From Mycobacterium sp. OTB74 (GTDB lineage: Bacteria > Actinomycetota > Actinomycetes > Mycobacteriales > Mycobacteriaceae), in NCBI RefSeq assembly GCF_029892685.1, contig NZ_JARXVD010000024.1, positions 23,534 to 87,533 of the forward strand: 64,000 bases of DNA, given 5' to 3'. The notes below the pieces were generated by a model. It saw nothing but the letters and a program-made list of their open reading frames with translations, did not search any database and was not told the DNA's origin. The number at the start of each line of letters is the position of its first letter. Position 1 is the first letter of the stretch. This document shows, in pieces, positions 26,554-36,408 of this stretch. The translations under genes were made by a program, and so were the position numbers.

Positions 26554-27900
26554 GTGTTGCGCTCCCGGCCGGTTCTCTCGTTGCGAACCATCGTCATCGT
26601 CGCCGCGTTGTCGGTGGTGGCTGTCGTCCTTGTCATCGGCACCTGGGTGTGGATCGGTGTCACAAATGACCAGTACAGCCAGTTGGATCGTCGGCTGGAC
26701 TCGCTGAGCAGTCTGCGTGATGTGAACACGCTGCTGAATTACGCGCGGCAGAATTCCACCGGCACGCCGACGCCCGAAGGGAGCCTGGTGCGGACGGTGC
26801 GCATCGGCGATGCGACGGTGTCGGTGCCTTCGGACATCGTCTTGCCGCAGTTCGAGAACGGCTACACCACCACGACCATCAACGGTGTGGAGTACCGGGT
26901 TCGCACCGTCAGTACCGGCGCCGCGTCCATCGCGCTGGGTGCACCGTTGTCTGAGGCGAAGAATCAGATCAATGCGCTGCACACTCGCATTCTGGTGATC
27001 TGCGGCGGCGTCATCCTGGGGACATTTCTGGTCGGCGGCATCATGTGGCTGATCATGATCAATCCGTTCCGGCTGCTGGCTCAGCAGGCCCGCCAGATCA
27101 ACGCCCAGTCCAACCCTGAAGAGGTCAAGGTGCGCGGGGTGTGGGAGGCGGTCGAGATCGCCGAGGCCGTCGAGGGCATGCTGGCCCGCATCGGCGAGGA
27201 GCAGAAGCGCACCAAGGCAGCATTGGAGTCGGCCCGCGATTTCGCCTCGGTGGCCTCGCACGAATTGCGTACTCCATTGACTGCGATGCGCACCAACCTG
27301 GAAGTGCTCTCGACCCTTGACCTCGGCGCCGATCAGCGCAAAGAAGTGATAAGCGACGTCATGCGTACCCAGACTCGGATCGAGGCGACCCTGGCTGCCC
27401 TGGAGCGGTTGGCGCAGGGGGAGCTCACCACGGCCGACGACCTGGTTCCGGTGGACATCACCGAACTGTTGGATCGCGCCGCCCACGATGCCATCCGCGT
27501 GTATCCGGATCTGAATGTCTCATTGGTGCCGTCGGCCACGGTGCTGATGCTGGGATTGCCTGTCGGGTTGCGGCTGGTGGTCGACAACGCCATCGCCAAT
27601 GCCGTCAAGCACGGGGGAGCGACCCGGGTTCAGCTGTCGGCGGTCAGTTCGCACGATGGCGTCCAGATCGCAATCGACGACAACGGTTCGGGCGTACCCG
27701 AACATGAACGCGACGTTGTGTTCGAGCGGTTTTCCCGCGGCTCGACCGCATCTCACTCGGGATCCGGGCTGGGGCTGGCCTTGGTCGCACAGCAGGCTGA
27801 ATTACATGGTGGCACAGCATCTTTGGAGCAGAGTCCGTTGGGCGGCGCGCGGTTGCTGCTGCGGTTGCCCGGGCCTCGGCCGGCGGCCGAGGCCAGCTGA
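26554..27900 (+). CDS. PrrB-like sensor histidine kinase, no adjacent response regulator
   Basis: 448 residues: helix 1 (11-36), an extracellular loop, helix 2 (145-170), HAMP-like region, H-box SHELRTPLTAM with His236, N-box NAIANAVKHGG, DDNGSGVP, FERFSRG and GSGLGLALVAQQ. From residue 220 on it nearly equals mycobacterial PrrB (Rv0902c), whereas the sensor loop (38-130) differs. True prrB follows prrA; here the upstream gene is tpx behind a terminator, and the downstream gene is convergent, so this is an orphan paralogue. GTG start; no ribosome site seen. Confidence 0.87.
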   Translation: MLRSRPVLSLRTIVIVAALSVVAVVLVIGTWVWIGVTNDQYSQLDRRLDSLSSLRDVNTLLNYARQNSTGTPTPEGSLVRTVRIGDATVSVPSDIVLPQFENGYTTTTINGVEYRVRTVSTGAASIALGAPLSEAKNQINALHTRILVICGGVILGTFLVGGIMWLIMINPFRLLAQQARQINAQSNPEEVKVRGVWEAVEIAEAVEGMLARIGEEQKRTKAALESARDFASVASHELRTPLTAMRTNLEVLSTLDLGADQRKEVISDVMRTQTRIEATLAALERLAQGELTTADDLVPVDITELLDRAAHDAIRVYPDLNVSLVPSATVLMLGLPVGLRLVVDNAIANAVKHGGATRVQLSAVSSHDGVQIAIDDNGSGVPEHERDVVFERFSRGSTASHSGSGLGLALVAQQAELHGGTASLEQSPLGGARLLLRLPGPRPAAEAS

Positions 27901-28464
27901 TCAGCTCACGGTCACAAACGGGCTCATGGCATCCCGCGCGAACTGGTTGATATCCAGGAACGGGTTGCCGTCCGGGTAGCTCACCGTCGCCAGGAGATTG
28001 GCACCCGCGTCGACGAAATCCCCGTCAGCGCGGTCCTGGTGGGTCGACGACGTGACCAGGATGATGCCCGAGGCGCCGGCCTGCTTGGCCAGCGGCACCG
28101 AGAACTGCGCGTTCTGCACCGTGCTATCGGCACGGGGTTCTGTGATGATGCGGTCGGCCGGCTAGCCGAGGACAACCAACATGGTTCGCATTGCATCGGC
28201 CTCAGTACGGCCACCCTGCGGGTTGCCACCGGTCACGATGACCGGTGCCTGCGGGAACATCTGCGCTACTGCCAGTCCCGTCAGCACCCGCCGCCGCAAG
28301 ATGGGGCGCATCATTCCGTTGGGCTGCAGACCGTAACCCAGGATGACTATCGCCGGGTGCGAGAAGTCCTTGGAGGCCGGTGCCGGCGCGGCGTGCACGG
28401 CACCGGGGGTACACAATGCGACGACGGCGGCCAATGCCGTCAAAGGACGCCATCTGCCGCGCAT
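27901..28464 (-). pseudogene. Secreted YdcF/DUF218-family protein gene broken by an in-frame TAG
   Basis: The frame starts at ATG 28464 with a signal peptide (WRPLTALAAVVALCTPGAVHA) and DUF218 motifs AIVILGYGLQPNG, MRPILRRRV, VIVTGGNPQGGRTEADAM and MLVVLG. A TAG at 28164-28162 then interrupts it; the same frame continues PADRIITEPRADSTVQNAQF, IILVTSS and ends at 27901. Both parts together give a normal full-length protein (about 187 codons), so a single nonsense change explains the break. Intact relatives act on the cell envelope. Sequencing error or read-through are the alternatives. Confidence 0.82.
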
Positions 28465-28749
28465 CTCCCGCCCCCATGCTCCTGTGACAGTTGAGCACCA
28501 TGGTACTGAGGTGATCGCCCTGATACCGACTGTCGGCTGATTCTTGCGACGCCGACACGGGTCACCGCACGGCCCCGGGTCTGTGGCCACGTCCGTGCGG
28601 GCCCGATTGCTTTGTCGTGTGCCCGATTTCGGCGGCGTAAATGTTGCGTCAGGACTTGCACGCGGCCTGATGACGGCGGGTTTGGGTGGCGATACATTCC
28701 ATCTCAGCAGGGACCACCACCGTGTGGTTTCCATGAGTGTTGTGAGGTG

Positions 28750-29040
28750 ATGGCTTTGCGGATCACGAGCTTCATCGAGTTCGTACGCGCCGGTTACGCG
28801 AGCGGAGCCCCGACCACCGGTTACATCCCGCTGCTGGGTTTGGTGCCGCGCCGACTTTGCGACGACGATATCGACACGATCGTTGGTGGATTCCAGCGGC
28901 AGCAGCGTCAGCTGGTCGGGGCCTCGGAGATCGGTATCGCGATCAGCGCGGTGACCGGACGACTGCCCTCCGAACAAGACATCGACCGGGTCTGCGATCG
29001 GCTGAGCATGAGCGGACTGGTGGTCAGGCTCCGCGGATAG
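28750..29040 (+). CDS. DUF3349-family protein
   Basis: 96 residues in the pattern of mycobacterial DUF3349 proteins (e.g. Rv0543c): FVRAGYASGAPTTGYIPLLGLVPRRLCDDDIDTIV and a C-terminal LPSEQDIDRVCDRL. All-helical, cytosolic; function unknown. ATG 28750 has GAGG immediately upstream; the frame upstream of it does not look coding. Confidence 0.85.
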   Translation: MALRITSFIEFVRAGYASGAPTTGYIPLLGLVPRRLCDDDIDTIVGGFQRQQRQLVGASEIGIAISAVTGRLPSEQDIDRVCDRLSMSGLVVRLRG

Positions 29041-29109
29041 CAGGCTTCCCTACAATTGGGCGATGTCGCAATACCTTTGGTCCGGACCTGGCAACTATGA
29101 GGCTCCGCA

Positions 29110-30003
29110 GTGTTGATCGGCATCGTCGCAGCACTGGTCGCCTGTTTCAGCTATGGCACCGCATCGGTCCTGCAGTCCTACGGCGCCCGGCGATCGGCGT
29201 CAGCCGCCAATCGCGGAACGGTCGTCACCGCTGAAGGTGGGCCGACCCTGCGGTCGACCATTACTGCCATGCTCGCACCGACATTCGTTGCTGGAATGGC
29301 GCTGGACGGCCTGGGCTTCGTTGGAAGCCTGGTGTCGGCGCGGCTGATACCACTGTTCCTGTCCCAGACCATCATGAGTGCAAACCTTGTGGTGACTGCG
29401 GTACTCAGCACGGTGGTACTGGGCATGCGGCTGCGGACTCGGGACTGGGTGGCGATCTGTACTGTCCTGGCGGCGCTGTGCGTCCTGGGATTCACCGCCG
29501 GTCACCTCGGCACGCCCGAACGACACATGCGCATCCACTGGGGCGTGTTGTTGGTGTCAACGGTCGTCCTGGTCGTCGGCGTCGCATTGGCGCGGTCACT
29601 CGGCCGTCGAGCCGCGGTTGTTGCTGGACTCTTCGCCGGCGTGTTGTACGGGGCGATGGCGGTGGCGGTGCGGGTCGTGCATGGTCTGGATCCGCTGAAC
29701 CCGCCGGTACTGCTGGCAGACCCGGCGCTGTGGGCCATCGGTGTGGCCGGTGGTGGTGGCTTCTATCTGTTCACCGTGGCGCTGCAGGTCGGTTCGGTCA
29801 ACGGCGTCGCTGCAGCACTGGTGGTCGGGGAAACGGTGGTGCCCGGCGTTGTCGGCGTTGTGCTGCTGGGTGATTCGGCAAAACCCGGATATGGTTGGCT
29901 CGTGGTACTCGCCTTCACCGCCGCGGTGGTGGGCGCCGTCGCGGTCGCCATTTTCGGTGCCGCTGAGTCGAATTCGGCGCCCTCGCCGGTGAAAAGCAGT
30001 TGA
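29110..30003 (+). CDS. DMT/EamA-like integral membrane protein
   Basis: 297 residues, nine to ten helices: GIVAALVACFSYGTASVLQSYGARR, SARLIPLFLSQTIMSANLVVTAVL, GVLYGAMAVAVRVVHG and GVAAALVVGETVVPGVVGVVLLGD, with a duplicated EamA-like layout. Substrate unknown. GTG 29110. Its stop overlaps the TTG start of the next gene by 4 bp, which implies translational coupling with the PanE-like reductase. Confidence 0.75.
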   Translation: MLIGIVAALVACFSYGTASVLQSYGARRSASAANRGTVVTAEGGPTLRSTITAMLAPTFVAGMALDGLGFVGSLVSARLIPLFLSQTIMSANLVVTAVLSTVVLGMRLRTRDWVAICTVLAALCVLGFTAGHLGTPERHMRIHWGVLLVSTVVLVVGVALARSLGRRAAVVAGLFAGVLYGAMAVAVRVVHGLDPLNPPVLLADPALWAIGVAGGGGFYLFTVALQVGSVNGVAAALVVGETVVPGVVGVVLLGDSAKPGYGWLVVLAFTAAVVGAVAVAIFGAAESNSAPSPVKSS

Positions 30004-31040
30004 CGGTGCGTCGTTATGTGGTGGTCGGTGCCGGGGCGATCGGTGGCACCATCGGCGGGGTGCTGGCCCAGGCGGGCGTGCCGGTGGTTCTGGTGGCGCG
30101 GGGACTGCACGGTGAGGTCTTGATGCGGCAGGGGCTGACCATCCGTACCCCGGATGGCGTCTTCCAGGTGCCGGTGCAGGCGGTCTTCACGCCGGACGAG
30201 GTGACGCTGACCGACCAGGACGTCTTGGTATTTGCCACCAAGACTCAACAACTCGATGCTGCGCTGCGCGATTGGGTGGACCGGCCCGTCACTCGCGCAT
30301 CAGGCGGAACATCAACGGCGGCAGAGACTTTGCCGGTGTTGACAGCCTTGAACGGGGTGACCGCAGAGGAGCTGGCGCTGCGTTACTTCCGTCGGGTGTA
30401 CGGGGTGTGCGTGTGGCTGCCGGCAGTGCACCTGGAACCAGGAGAGGTGATCATCCGGTCGTGGCCGCTGGTGGGGCAGTTCCATATGGCGCGCTGGCCG
30501 TCGACCATTGGCACGCCCGACGACGCCGTTCTGCTCAGCCAGATCGCCCGCAGTTGGACTGATGCCGGTATCCGGGTCGCCCTGCCGAATGACGTGGCGC
30601 CGTGGAAGTACAACAAATTGTTGACCAACCTGGGCAACGTGGTTGGCGCTCTGCTCGGCGACGATCGTGCCGGTGCATCGGTCGGGGCGGCGGCTCGCTA
30701 CGAAGGTCAAGAAGTGTTGCGGTATGCGGGAATTGATGCGGTTCCGTTTGAGGTATCGGACGCCGCGCGGGCAGATGGGCCGCATCCACGCGAGGTTCCC
30801 GGGTTGGCAGCCGGCGCCACCAACTCGACGTGGCAGTCGCTGCGCCGTCAGACCGGAGACGCGGAGACCGACTACCTCAACGGTGAGATCGTGCGGATAG
30901 CTCACCGCTGCGGCTTGGCGGCACCGGTCAATTCGGTTCTTGCCGCGCTCGGTCGGCGTGCAGTCCGAAAGCAGGCCGAGCCGGGGTGGTGTTCCACCGC
31001 CGAATTGACCGCTCTTATCGAAGCGGCTCGGCGTGGTTGA
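30000..31040 (+). CDS. Ketopantoate reductase (PanE/ApbA)-like dehydrogenase
   Basis: 346 residues: N-terminal NADP-binding GAGAIGGTIGGVLAQAG, FATKTQQLDAAL, then the C-terminal helical domain with the family Lys in APWKYNKLLTNLGNVVGAL and a terminal ETDYLNGEIVRIAHRCGLAAPVNSVL. It could be 2-dehydropantoate 2-reductase of pantothenate synthesis, or a related oxidoreductase; the family is broad. Start TTG 30000 (overlapping the previous stop) or GTG 30006. Confidence 0.82.
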   Translation: MTVRRYVVVGAGAIGGTIGGVLAQAGVPVVLVARGLHGEVLMRQGLTIRTPDGVFQVPVQAVFTPDEVTLTDQDVLVFATKTQQLDAALRDWVDRPVTRASGGTSTAAETLPVLTALNGVTAEELALRYFRRVYGVCVWLPAVHLEPGEVIIRSWPLVGQFHMARWPSTIGTPDDAVLLSQIARSWTDAGIRVALPNDVAPWKYNKLLTNLGNVVGALLGDDRAGASVGAAARYEGQEVLRYAGIDAVPFEVSDAARADGPHPREVPGLAAGATNSTWQSLRRQTGDAETDYLNGEIVRIAHRCGLAAPVNSVLAALGRRAVRKQAEPGWCSTAELTALIEAARRG

Positions 31041-31061
31041 GCGGCCCGGCCTGCCGAAGGA

Positions 31062-33347
31062 CTAGTCCTCCTTACGGATCAAGCGCGACAACGCCTTTCG
31101 GTCTTCGGCAAGCAACTCGTCGATACGCGGCTGGTTGACATCGGCGACGATGATCTCACCGACCTCCTGGTACACATCGCTGAAAATGCCGTGCGCCTTC
31201 ATCTTCTCGGTCTGATAGATGTTGTCCTCGGTCGGCGTCACGTAGTAGACGATCTCCGGCTTGAACCGGTGGATCAGCCAGACGTGGATCAGGTCCATCA
31301 GGCGTTTCTTACGCAGCTTCTCTGCAAAGGTGTTCTGGTCGCGCACCGTCAGAATGTTGCGGCCGTGCCGGTCCTTGATGGGGTCGACGACGACGTTCGC
31401 CAGCGGCTCTGTACCGTCGCCGTAGATACCCAGGTCCAGTACGTCAGACCCGGCACGGCGTGGTCTCAGCTGCACGTGCAGCTTCTCGCCGATCTGGTTG
31501 TAATCGCCCCACATGGCCAGCCACTCTTCGAGCAGCTTCTTGGGCACCTCGGTCTGCACAAGGTGCTGGTGCTGCGTGGAGCCGGCGCCCATCGCCTTGG
31601 TGGTGGCGGTCCGGCCCGAGGAGGCCGCCAGCGCAGCATCGCTGCGCGGCCCGCCGACCAGCGTTTGCGGTGTGCGGTAAGGGGATTCGACCAGCCGCAT
31701 CTTGCGTTGCAGCCGGGCCAGCGCCAACATCCCTTCCTGCTGTAGTGATGTTGCGAACTCCTCGCAGGCGACCCCGTCCACCTGGTGCCCGCCGTAGGTG
31801 ATGAAGTTGAAGACGAACCCCATCTTGCCGAGTTCTGCTGGGAACGCTCGCATTTCGTCGTCGGTCATCCCGGTGGTGTCCCAGTTGAATGACGGCGACA
31901 GGTTGTAGGCCAGCATCTGCTCCGGGTGCACAGCATGGATGGCGTCGGCGAACTGCTTGGCGTCGGCCAGATCCGCGGTCTTGGTCTCCATCCACAACAG
32001 GTCCGCAAACGGTGCGGCGGCAAGGGATTTGGCGATCGCATAGGGGATGCCGCCGCGCACCTGGTAGTAGCCCTCAGGAGTCTTGGCAAGCTCGCAGTCC
32101 CACGCTACATCGACACCCAGATCGCGGGCTTTTGCCTGTGCGGCGTACAGTGACGCACTGGCGGCGAACGTGCGCCATTCAGCCGGCGTCATGGCAGCGG
32201 CCTCGCCCTCTTTGGCCCGGAACTGGAGCACTTCGGCGACGGCCTCGCCATAGGTGTTCAGCCCGGAATCCGCTTGCCACGCTTCAACGAACTTCGACTC
32301 CACCTTGTCGAACAGCGAGTCAACCGACTGGCTCGGATCCTGCTGCCAGGCGGCGGCCGCATCGTCGATCAGGCCGACGATGCCGTGGCTGTCCAGCCAG
32401 GCGTCTGCGGTGGCGTACTCGCCCTCGGGTAGCGCGTAGAGCAGGTGGCCTCGCAGATCGGTGACGCCCTTGTTGTTGAAGCGCCGCATCATGGCTAGGA
32501 AGCACGACTTGTACGACGGGATCTTCAGATTGGTGGCGCCCAGCAGGAACGGTTGATCGCGCTCGTCGGCGCGGCTGTCGATCAGATTGGCCGCCTCGGC
32601 GTCGGTGCGGGCCACGATGATGCCAGGCACCCCCATGATGTCCAGCTGGAACCGTGCGGTGTTGAGCCGCTTGAGTTGTTCGTCAGAGGGCACCAGCACC
32701 TTGCCGCCCTGGTGGCCACACTTCTTGGTGCCGGGGCGCTGATCCTCGATGTGGTATCCGGCGACACCGGCCTCGACAAAACGACGAATCAGGTTGCGTA
32801 CGTGGGGATCTCCGCCGTGGCCGGTGTCGGCGTCGGCGATGATGAACGGCCGGTAGTCGAACGGGGCGACCGCGGCACGTTGTTCGGGGGTCATCTGCAG
32901 CCGCAGGTACTGCTGGTTACGGTCCGCGGTCAGCAGGGCACGCACCAGGCCCGCGGCCTCGTCGGGTACTTGGCTCAGCGGATAACTGGCCAGATCGGGA
33001 CCGGGGTCCTCGCTGATGGATCCTTTGGCCGAGGTGGCCCAACCACCGAGGTAGATGCCCTCGATGCCCATCCGTTTCATCACCACGGCCTGCCCCGGTG
33101 AGTAGGGACCGAAGGTGGTGATGGATTTCTTCTGACTGAACAGTTCGCGCAGGCGTGGATAGAACGCGGCGGCAGCTTCGCGGGCGACTGGGTAGTCGGT
33201 GGTGATGGTGCCGCGCTGCTCTACCACCTGGCGAGCGGTGTAGAGGCGGGTGATGCCGGTGAAGCGGGAGCTGTCGAAATACTGCTGCACCGCGAGGACA
33301 TCGTGTTCAAACGGCGTTTGCGTTGATGATTCGGCTTCGATGGCCAT
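31062..33347 (-). CDS. aceA: Isocitrate lyase AceA2 (long ICL2 form)
   Basis: 761 residues. Catalytic domain carries KKCGHQGGKVLVP with Cys210, the ADADTGHGG metal site, NLSPSFNWDTTGM and the lid; it continues into an extra C-terminal domain of about 150 residues that binds acetyl-CoA and activates the enzyme in mycobacterial ICL2. Unlike M. tuberculosis H37Rv (split as Rv1915/Rv1916), the gene is intact. It cleaves isocitrate (and methylisocitrate) to glyoxylate and succinate for growth on fatty acids and cholesterol. ATG 33347 has AAGGAG 9 nt upstream. Confidence 0.93.
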   Translation of the reverse strand: MAIEAESSTQTPFEHDVLAVQQYFDSSRFTGITRLYTARQVVEQRGTITTDYPVAREAAAAFYPRLRELFSQKKSITTFGPYSPGQAVVMKRMGIEGIYLGGWATSAKGSISEDPGPDLASYPLSQVPDEAAGLVRALLTADRNQQYLRLQMTPEQRAAVAPFDYRPFIIADADTGHGGDPHVRNLIRRFVEAGVAGYHIEDQRPGTKKCGHQGGKVLVPSDEQLKRLNTARFQLDIMGVPGIIVARTDAEAANLIDSRADERDQPFLLGATNLKIPSYKSCFLAMMRRFNNKGVTDLRGHLLYALPEGEYATADAWLDSHGIVGLIDDAAAAWQQDPSQSVDSLFDKVESKFVEAWQADSGLNTYGEAVAEVLQFRAKEGEAAAMTPAEWRTFAASASLYAAQAKARDLGVDVAWDCELAKTPEGYYQVRGGIPYAIAKSLAAAPFADLLWMETKTADLADAKQFADAIHAVHPEQMLAYNLSPSFNWDTTGMTDDEMRAFPAELGKMGFVFNFITYGGHQVDGVACEEFATSLQQEGMLALARLQRKMRLVESPYRTPQTLVGGPRSDAALAASSGRTATTKAMGAGSTQHQHLVQTEVPKKLLEEWLAMWGDYNQIGEKLHVQLRPRRAGSDVLDLGIYGDGTEPLANVVVDPIKDRHGRNILTVRDQNTFAEKLRKKRLMDLIHVWLIHRFKPEIVYYVTPTEDNIYQTEKMKAHGIFSDVYQEVGEIIVADVNQPRIDELLAEDRKALSRLIRKED

Positions 33348-33480
33348 GGACTGGTGCTCCTTGCTGAGCTTGCTCTCCGATGGACTCCCCGAGTTTATCG
33401 CCGCGCGGCGGCTTCGCTGCGGTTTCGGCGTCCACGATCGGGTCGGCCAGGACCACGGCGCTGGCAGGTACGTTGGGCTG

Positions 33481-34455
33481 ATGGCCAACGCAGTGCGATT
33501 CAGTGAAACTGGTGGACCAGAAGTTCTGCGTTGGGAAGAGCTACGCGTCGGAGAGCCCGGTCCCGGCGAGGTCCGGATTCGGCACCATGCGGTTGGCCTG
33601 AACTTCGCTGACATCTACTTCCGCACCGGTATGTACCCGGCGCCGCTGCCGTCGGGCATCGGTGTCGAGGCGGCTGGTGTGATCGAAGCCGTAGGCCCCG
33701 ATGTGCCGGGCTTCAGCGTCGGCGACCGGGTCACCTATACCGGCAGCCCACTAGGCGCCTACAGCACCGAACGTGTCATGGCGGCGTCGCATCTGATCGC
33801 CTTGGACCCCGCGGTGGGGTTTGAGTCGGCCGCAGCGTCGACCATGCGCGGATTGACGACCGCCTATCTGCTGCGCCGCATCCATCAGCTCTCACCTGGC
33901 GACACCGTGGTCCTGCACGCCGCCGCGGGCGGGGTTGGTCTGCTGTTCTGCCAGTGGGCAAAGTTGTTGGGCATCAAGGTGATCGGCACAGTGTCTTCCG
34001 AAACGAAGGCCGAGGTTGCCCGGGCGAACGGCTGCGCGGAGGTGGTTGTGCTTGGCCGCGACGACCTGGTCGAGCGGGTACGCAATCGCACCGGCGGAAA
34101 GGGCGTGCCGGTCGTATATGACAGCATCGGCGCGGCCACCTATAACACGTCGCTGGACTGTCTGGCCCGACGCGGACTGCTGGTCTGCTTCGGCACCGCG
34201 TCGGGGCCGGTCCCGCCGATCGATGCAATGCAATTGGCTTCCAAGGGTTCGCTTTTCGTCACCCGGCCCGCCCTGGCGGATTACATCGCCGATCCCGAGG
34301 AACGCGCCGAGCTGGCCGGGGAATTCTTCGGTCATGTCGCGGCAGGCCGGATCGCCGTACAGATCAACCAGCGGTACGCACTCCGCGACGCCGTTGACGC
34401 CCACCGCGAACTGGAATCCGGGCGCAGCGTCGGTTCGTCGGTGCTGCTGCCCTGA
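33481..34455 (+). CDS. Zinc-less quinone oxidoreductase (MDR family)
   Basis: 324 residues: GroES-like N-terminal domain (NFADIYFRTGMYPAPLPSGIGVEAAG) and Rossmann domain with HAAAGGVGLLFCQWAKLLG and VYDSIG, no zinc-ligand Cys cluster. NADPH-dependent reductase of quinones or enones in the cytosol. ATG 33481; diverges from aceA with a 133-bp gap. Not FadB5, whose N-terminus differs. Confidence 0.85.
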   Translation: MANAVRFSETGGPEVLRWEELRVGEPGPGEVRIRHHAVGLNFADIYFRTGMYPAPLPSGIGVEAAGVIEAVGPDVPGFSVGDRVTYTGSPLGAYSTERVMAASHLIALDPAVGFESAAASTMRGLTTAYLLRRIHQLSPGDTVVLHAAAGGVGLLFCQWAKLLGIKVIGTVSSETKAEVARANGCAEVVVLGRDDLVERVRNRTGGKGVPVVYDSIGAATYNTSLDCLARRGLLVCFGTASGPVPPIDAMQLASKGSLFVTRPALADYIADPEERAELAGEFFGHVAAGRIAVQINQRYALRDAVDAHRELESGRSVGSSVLLP

Positions 34456-34475
34456 CCTCGGATTGCAACGGGTCG

Positions 34476-35117
34476 TCAGCCCGCTGTGCCGACGAGGATC
34501 AGCATCATTCCCACTGCCGTCAGCGTGATCGCAGTGATCCCCGCGGTGTGTTCCTGCACCCGGTGCCGCATCCGATCCAGCCATTTGTCGGCATAGCGGG
34601 AGGCCAGCAAGTGCGCGAGAACCGGTAGGGCCGTGGTAATTCCGGCCCACACGACGAAATAGCCGACGGCAGCGGCCTTGTCGACCGGATTGCTGACCGC
34701 GATGTCGATGGCGACCCCGCCGGCGATGCACGCCAGGAGGAATTTGGGATTTGCGACGGCCAGCAGGAAGCCGATGACAGCGGTACTGCGGGGTGACGCA
34801 TGCTGCAGGCGGGCGAACCAGCCCGAAGGGTCGGCGTAATGGCTGCGCCGGAGCCAGGTGATGACGCCCAGCGCGATCAACCCGATCCCGATCCAGATCT
34901 GAATGCGATGCCCGGTCCGCGGCGCCGAATCGGGGCTTGCCGGCGCCACCGCGATCACCACGGTGATCAGCGAGATGATCCCTGCGAGCCAACCCGCCAG
35001 GTAGGTCAACCCGGTGAGGCGCGGGCGGTCGGAATAGAGCAGCAGCAGAACAGGCGGCAGAAACGCCATCGGGGACAGTGCGACGATCAGGGCATAGGGG
35101 ATCAGCTCGGCGTACAT
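34476..35117 (-). CDS. GAP/Sap-type (peptidoglycolipid addressing) membrane protein
   Basis: 213 residues, six helices: LIPYALIVALSPMAFLPPVLLLL, GLTYLAGWLAGIISL, IQIWIGIGLIALGV, STAVIGFLLAVANPKFLLACIAGGV. The LysE-like half with ANPK and the mycobacterial GAP family (lipid export to the surface) fit best. ATG 35117 is 7 bp after the stop of the preceding minus-strand oxidase gene, so it is the last gene of a three-gene operon. Confidence 0.78.
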   Translation of the reverse strand: MYAELIPYALIVALSPMAFLPPVLLLLYSDRPRLTGLTYLAGWLAGIISLITVVIAVAPASPDSAPRTGHRIQIWIGIGLIALGVITWLRRSHYADPSGWFARLQHASPRSTAVIGFLLAVANPKFLLACIAGGVAIDIAVSNPVDKAAAVGYFVVWAGITTALPVLAHLLASRYADKWLDRMRHRVQEHTAGITAITLTAVGMMLILVGTAG

Positions 35118-35124
35118 GGTGCCG

Positions 35125-36408
35125 CTAGTGTCCCAGAACCCGGTTGAGGTAATCGTTGGCGAACACCCGGTCCGGGTCACAGTGGTCGCGGAAGGCGACG
35201 AATTCATCGAACCGCGGGTACACGGTGCGCAGGTATCCGGCGTCGCGGGTGTGCATCTTGCCCCAGTGCGGTCGACCCTCGTAGCCGACCATGACGGCTT
35301 CGATGTCAGTGAAGTAACCGTCGGCGCGGTCTCCGGCATAGCGATGCACAGCCACGTAACCGGTTTCTCGTCCTGTCGCGGTGGACAGCGTCAGCTGATC
35401 GGCTGCCGCGACGCGCACCTCGATGGGGAAGCTGACCCGATATCCTTTGTCCCTGGCCACTCGTCGTACGCCGTCGAAGGCCTCGGCCAGCTGCTCCAGC
35501 GGCACCGCGTATTCCATCTCGCGGAACCGCACGTTGCGATCGCTGGTGAACACCGCGGCTGACGAGTCGACGATGACGCGTCCTGACAACGCATGCCCGG
35601 ACACCATGTTGATCGCCGGGACCAGAGCCGGTGCCGCCACACCCACTCGGCATAGCACCCCGAACAGCTTGTTGCTCAACAACTCGTCGTCGATGTAGCG
35701 GCGCGTACGGCCTGGACCGGAGGCCGCGGTGTGGCCGTCGATACGGCGGTTGTACTTGGTCAGTGCCGCATCGGTGTGCGGGAACCAATAGAACTCAAAG
35801 TGGTCGGTGTCGTGAATCGAACGGTCAAGGTTGGCCAGGACGTCGCCGATGCCTGCCGGACGTTCGATGGCTTCGATGCAGAATTGCGGCACACATTCGA
35901 TGGTGATCGCGGTGATCACTCCGAGTGCACCTAAACCGAGTGCAGCACAACGTAATTCGTTGTCATCAATGATGCTGCGGTGTTCACCGGTGCCGGTCAC
36001 CAGATCGAGCCCGACGATCTGGGTGCTGAGGCCGCCAAAGCCCAATCCGGTGCCGTGGGTGCCGGTGGAGGTGGCGCCGGCGAGCGTTTGGCGGTCTATA
36101 TCGCCGAGATTGGTCATCGCCAATCCGTACGGTTCCAGTAGCGCGGGAATCTCGTGCAGATGGGTGCCGGCCCGGAAGGTAGCGCGGTTGCCGTCCACCC
36201 CGATCAGACCGCGCATATTGGTCAACTGCAGCATTGTGTCGCCGGGCACACCGATTCCCGAAAAGCTGTGGCCGGCACCGACGGCTTTCACGGTCGTGCC
36301 GGACCGCCTTGCTGCCGTGATGATCTCGGCTATCTGGTCAACGCTGGTCGGGGCCAGTTGTCTGACGGGGTTGGCCGATTCGGTGCGTCCCCAGTTCTGC
36401 CACGTCAC
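35125..36408 (-). CDS. L-gulono/D-arabinono-1,4-lactone oxidase-type FAD enzyme (Rv1771-like)
   Basis: 427 residues of the VAO family: FAD-binding KAVGAGHSFSG and ATSTGTHGTGLGFGGLSTQ, LGALGVITAITIECVP, and the C-terminal GRPHWGKMH of aldonolactone oxidoreductases. M. tuberculosis Rv1771 is an L-gulono-1,4-lactone dehydrogenase. GTG start (36408) overlaps the stop of the PLP-enzyme gene (GTGA), so the two are coupled. From memory Rv1769 and Rv1771 are likewise close in M. tuberculosis. Confidence 0.88.
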   Translation of the reverse strand: MTWQNWGRTESANPVRQLAPTSVDQIAEIITAARRSGTTVKAVGAGHSFSGIGVPGDTMLQLTNMRGLIGVDGNRATFRAGTHLHEIPALLEPYGLAMTNLGDIDRQTLAGATSTGTHGTGLGFGGLSTQIVGLDLVTGTGEHRSIIDDNELRCAALGLGALGVITAITIECVPQFCIEAIERPAGIGDVLANLDRSIHDTDHFEFYWFPHTDAALTKYNRRIDGHTAASGPGRTRRYIDDELLSNKLFGVLCRVGVAAPALVPAINMVSGHALSGRVIVDSSAAVFTSDRNVRFREMEYAVPLEQLAEAFDGVRRVARDKGYRVSFPIEVRVAAADQLTLSTATGRETGYVAVHRYAGDRADGYFTDIEAVMVGYEGRPHWGKMHTRDAGYLRTVYPRFDEFVAFRDHCDPDRVFANDYLNRVLGH

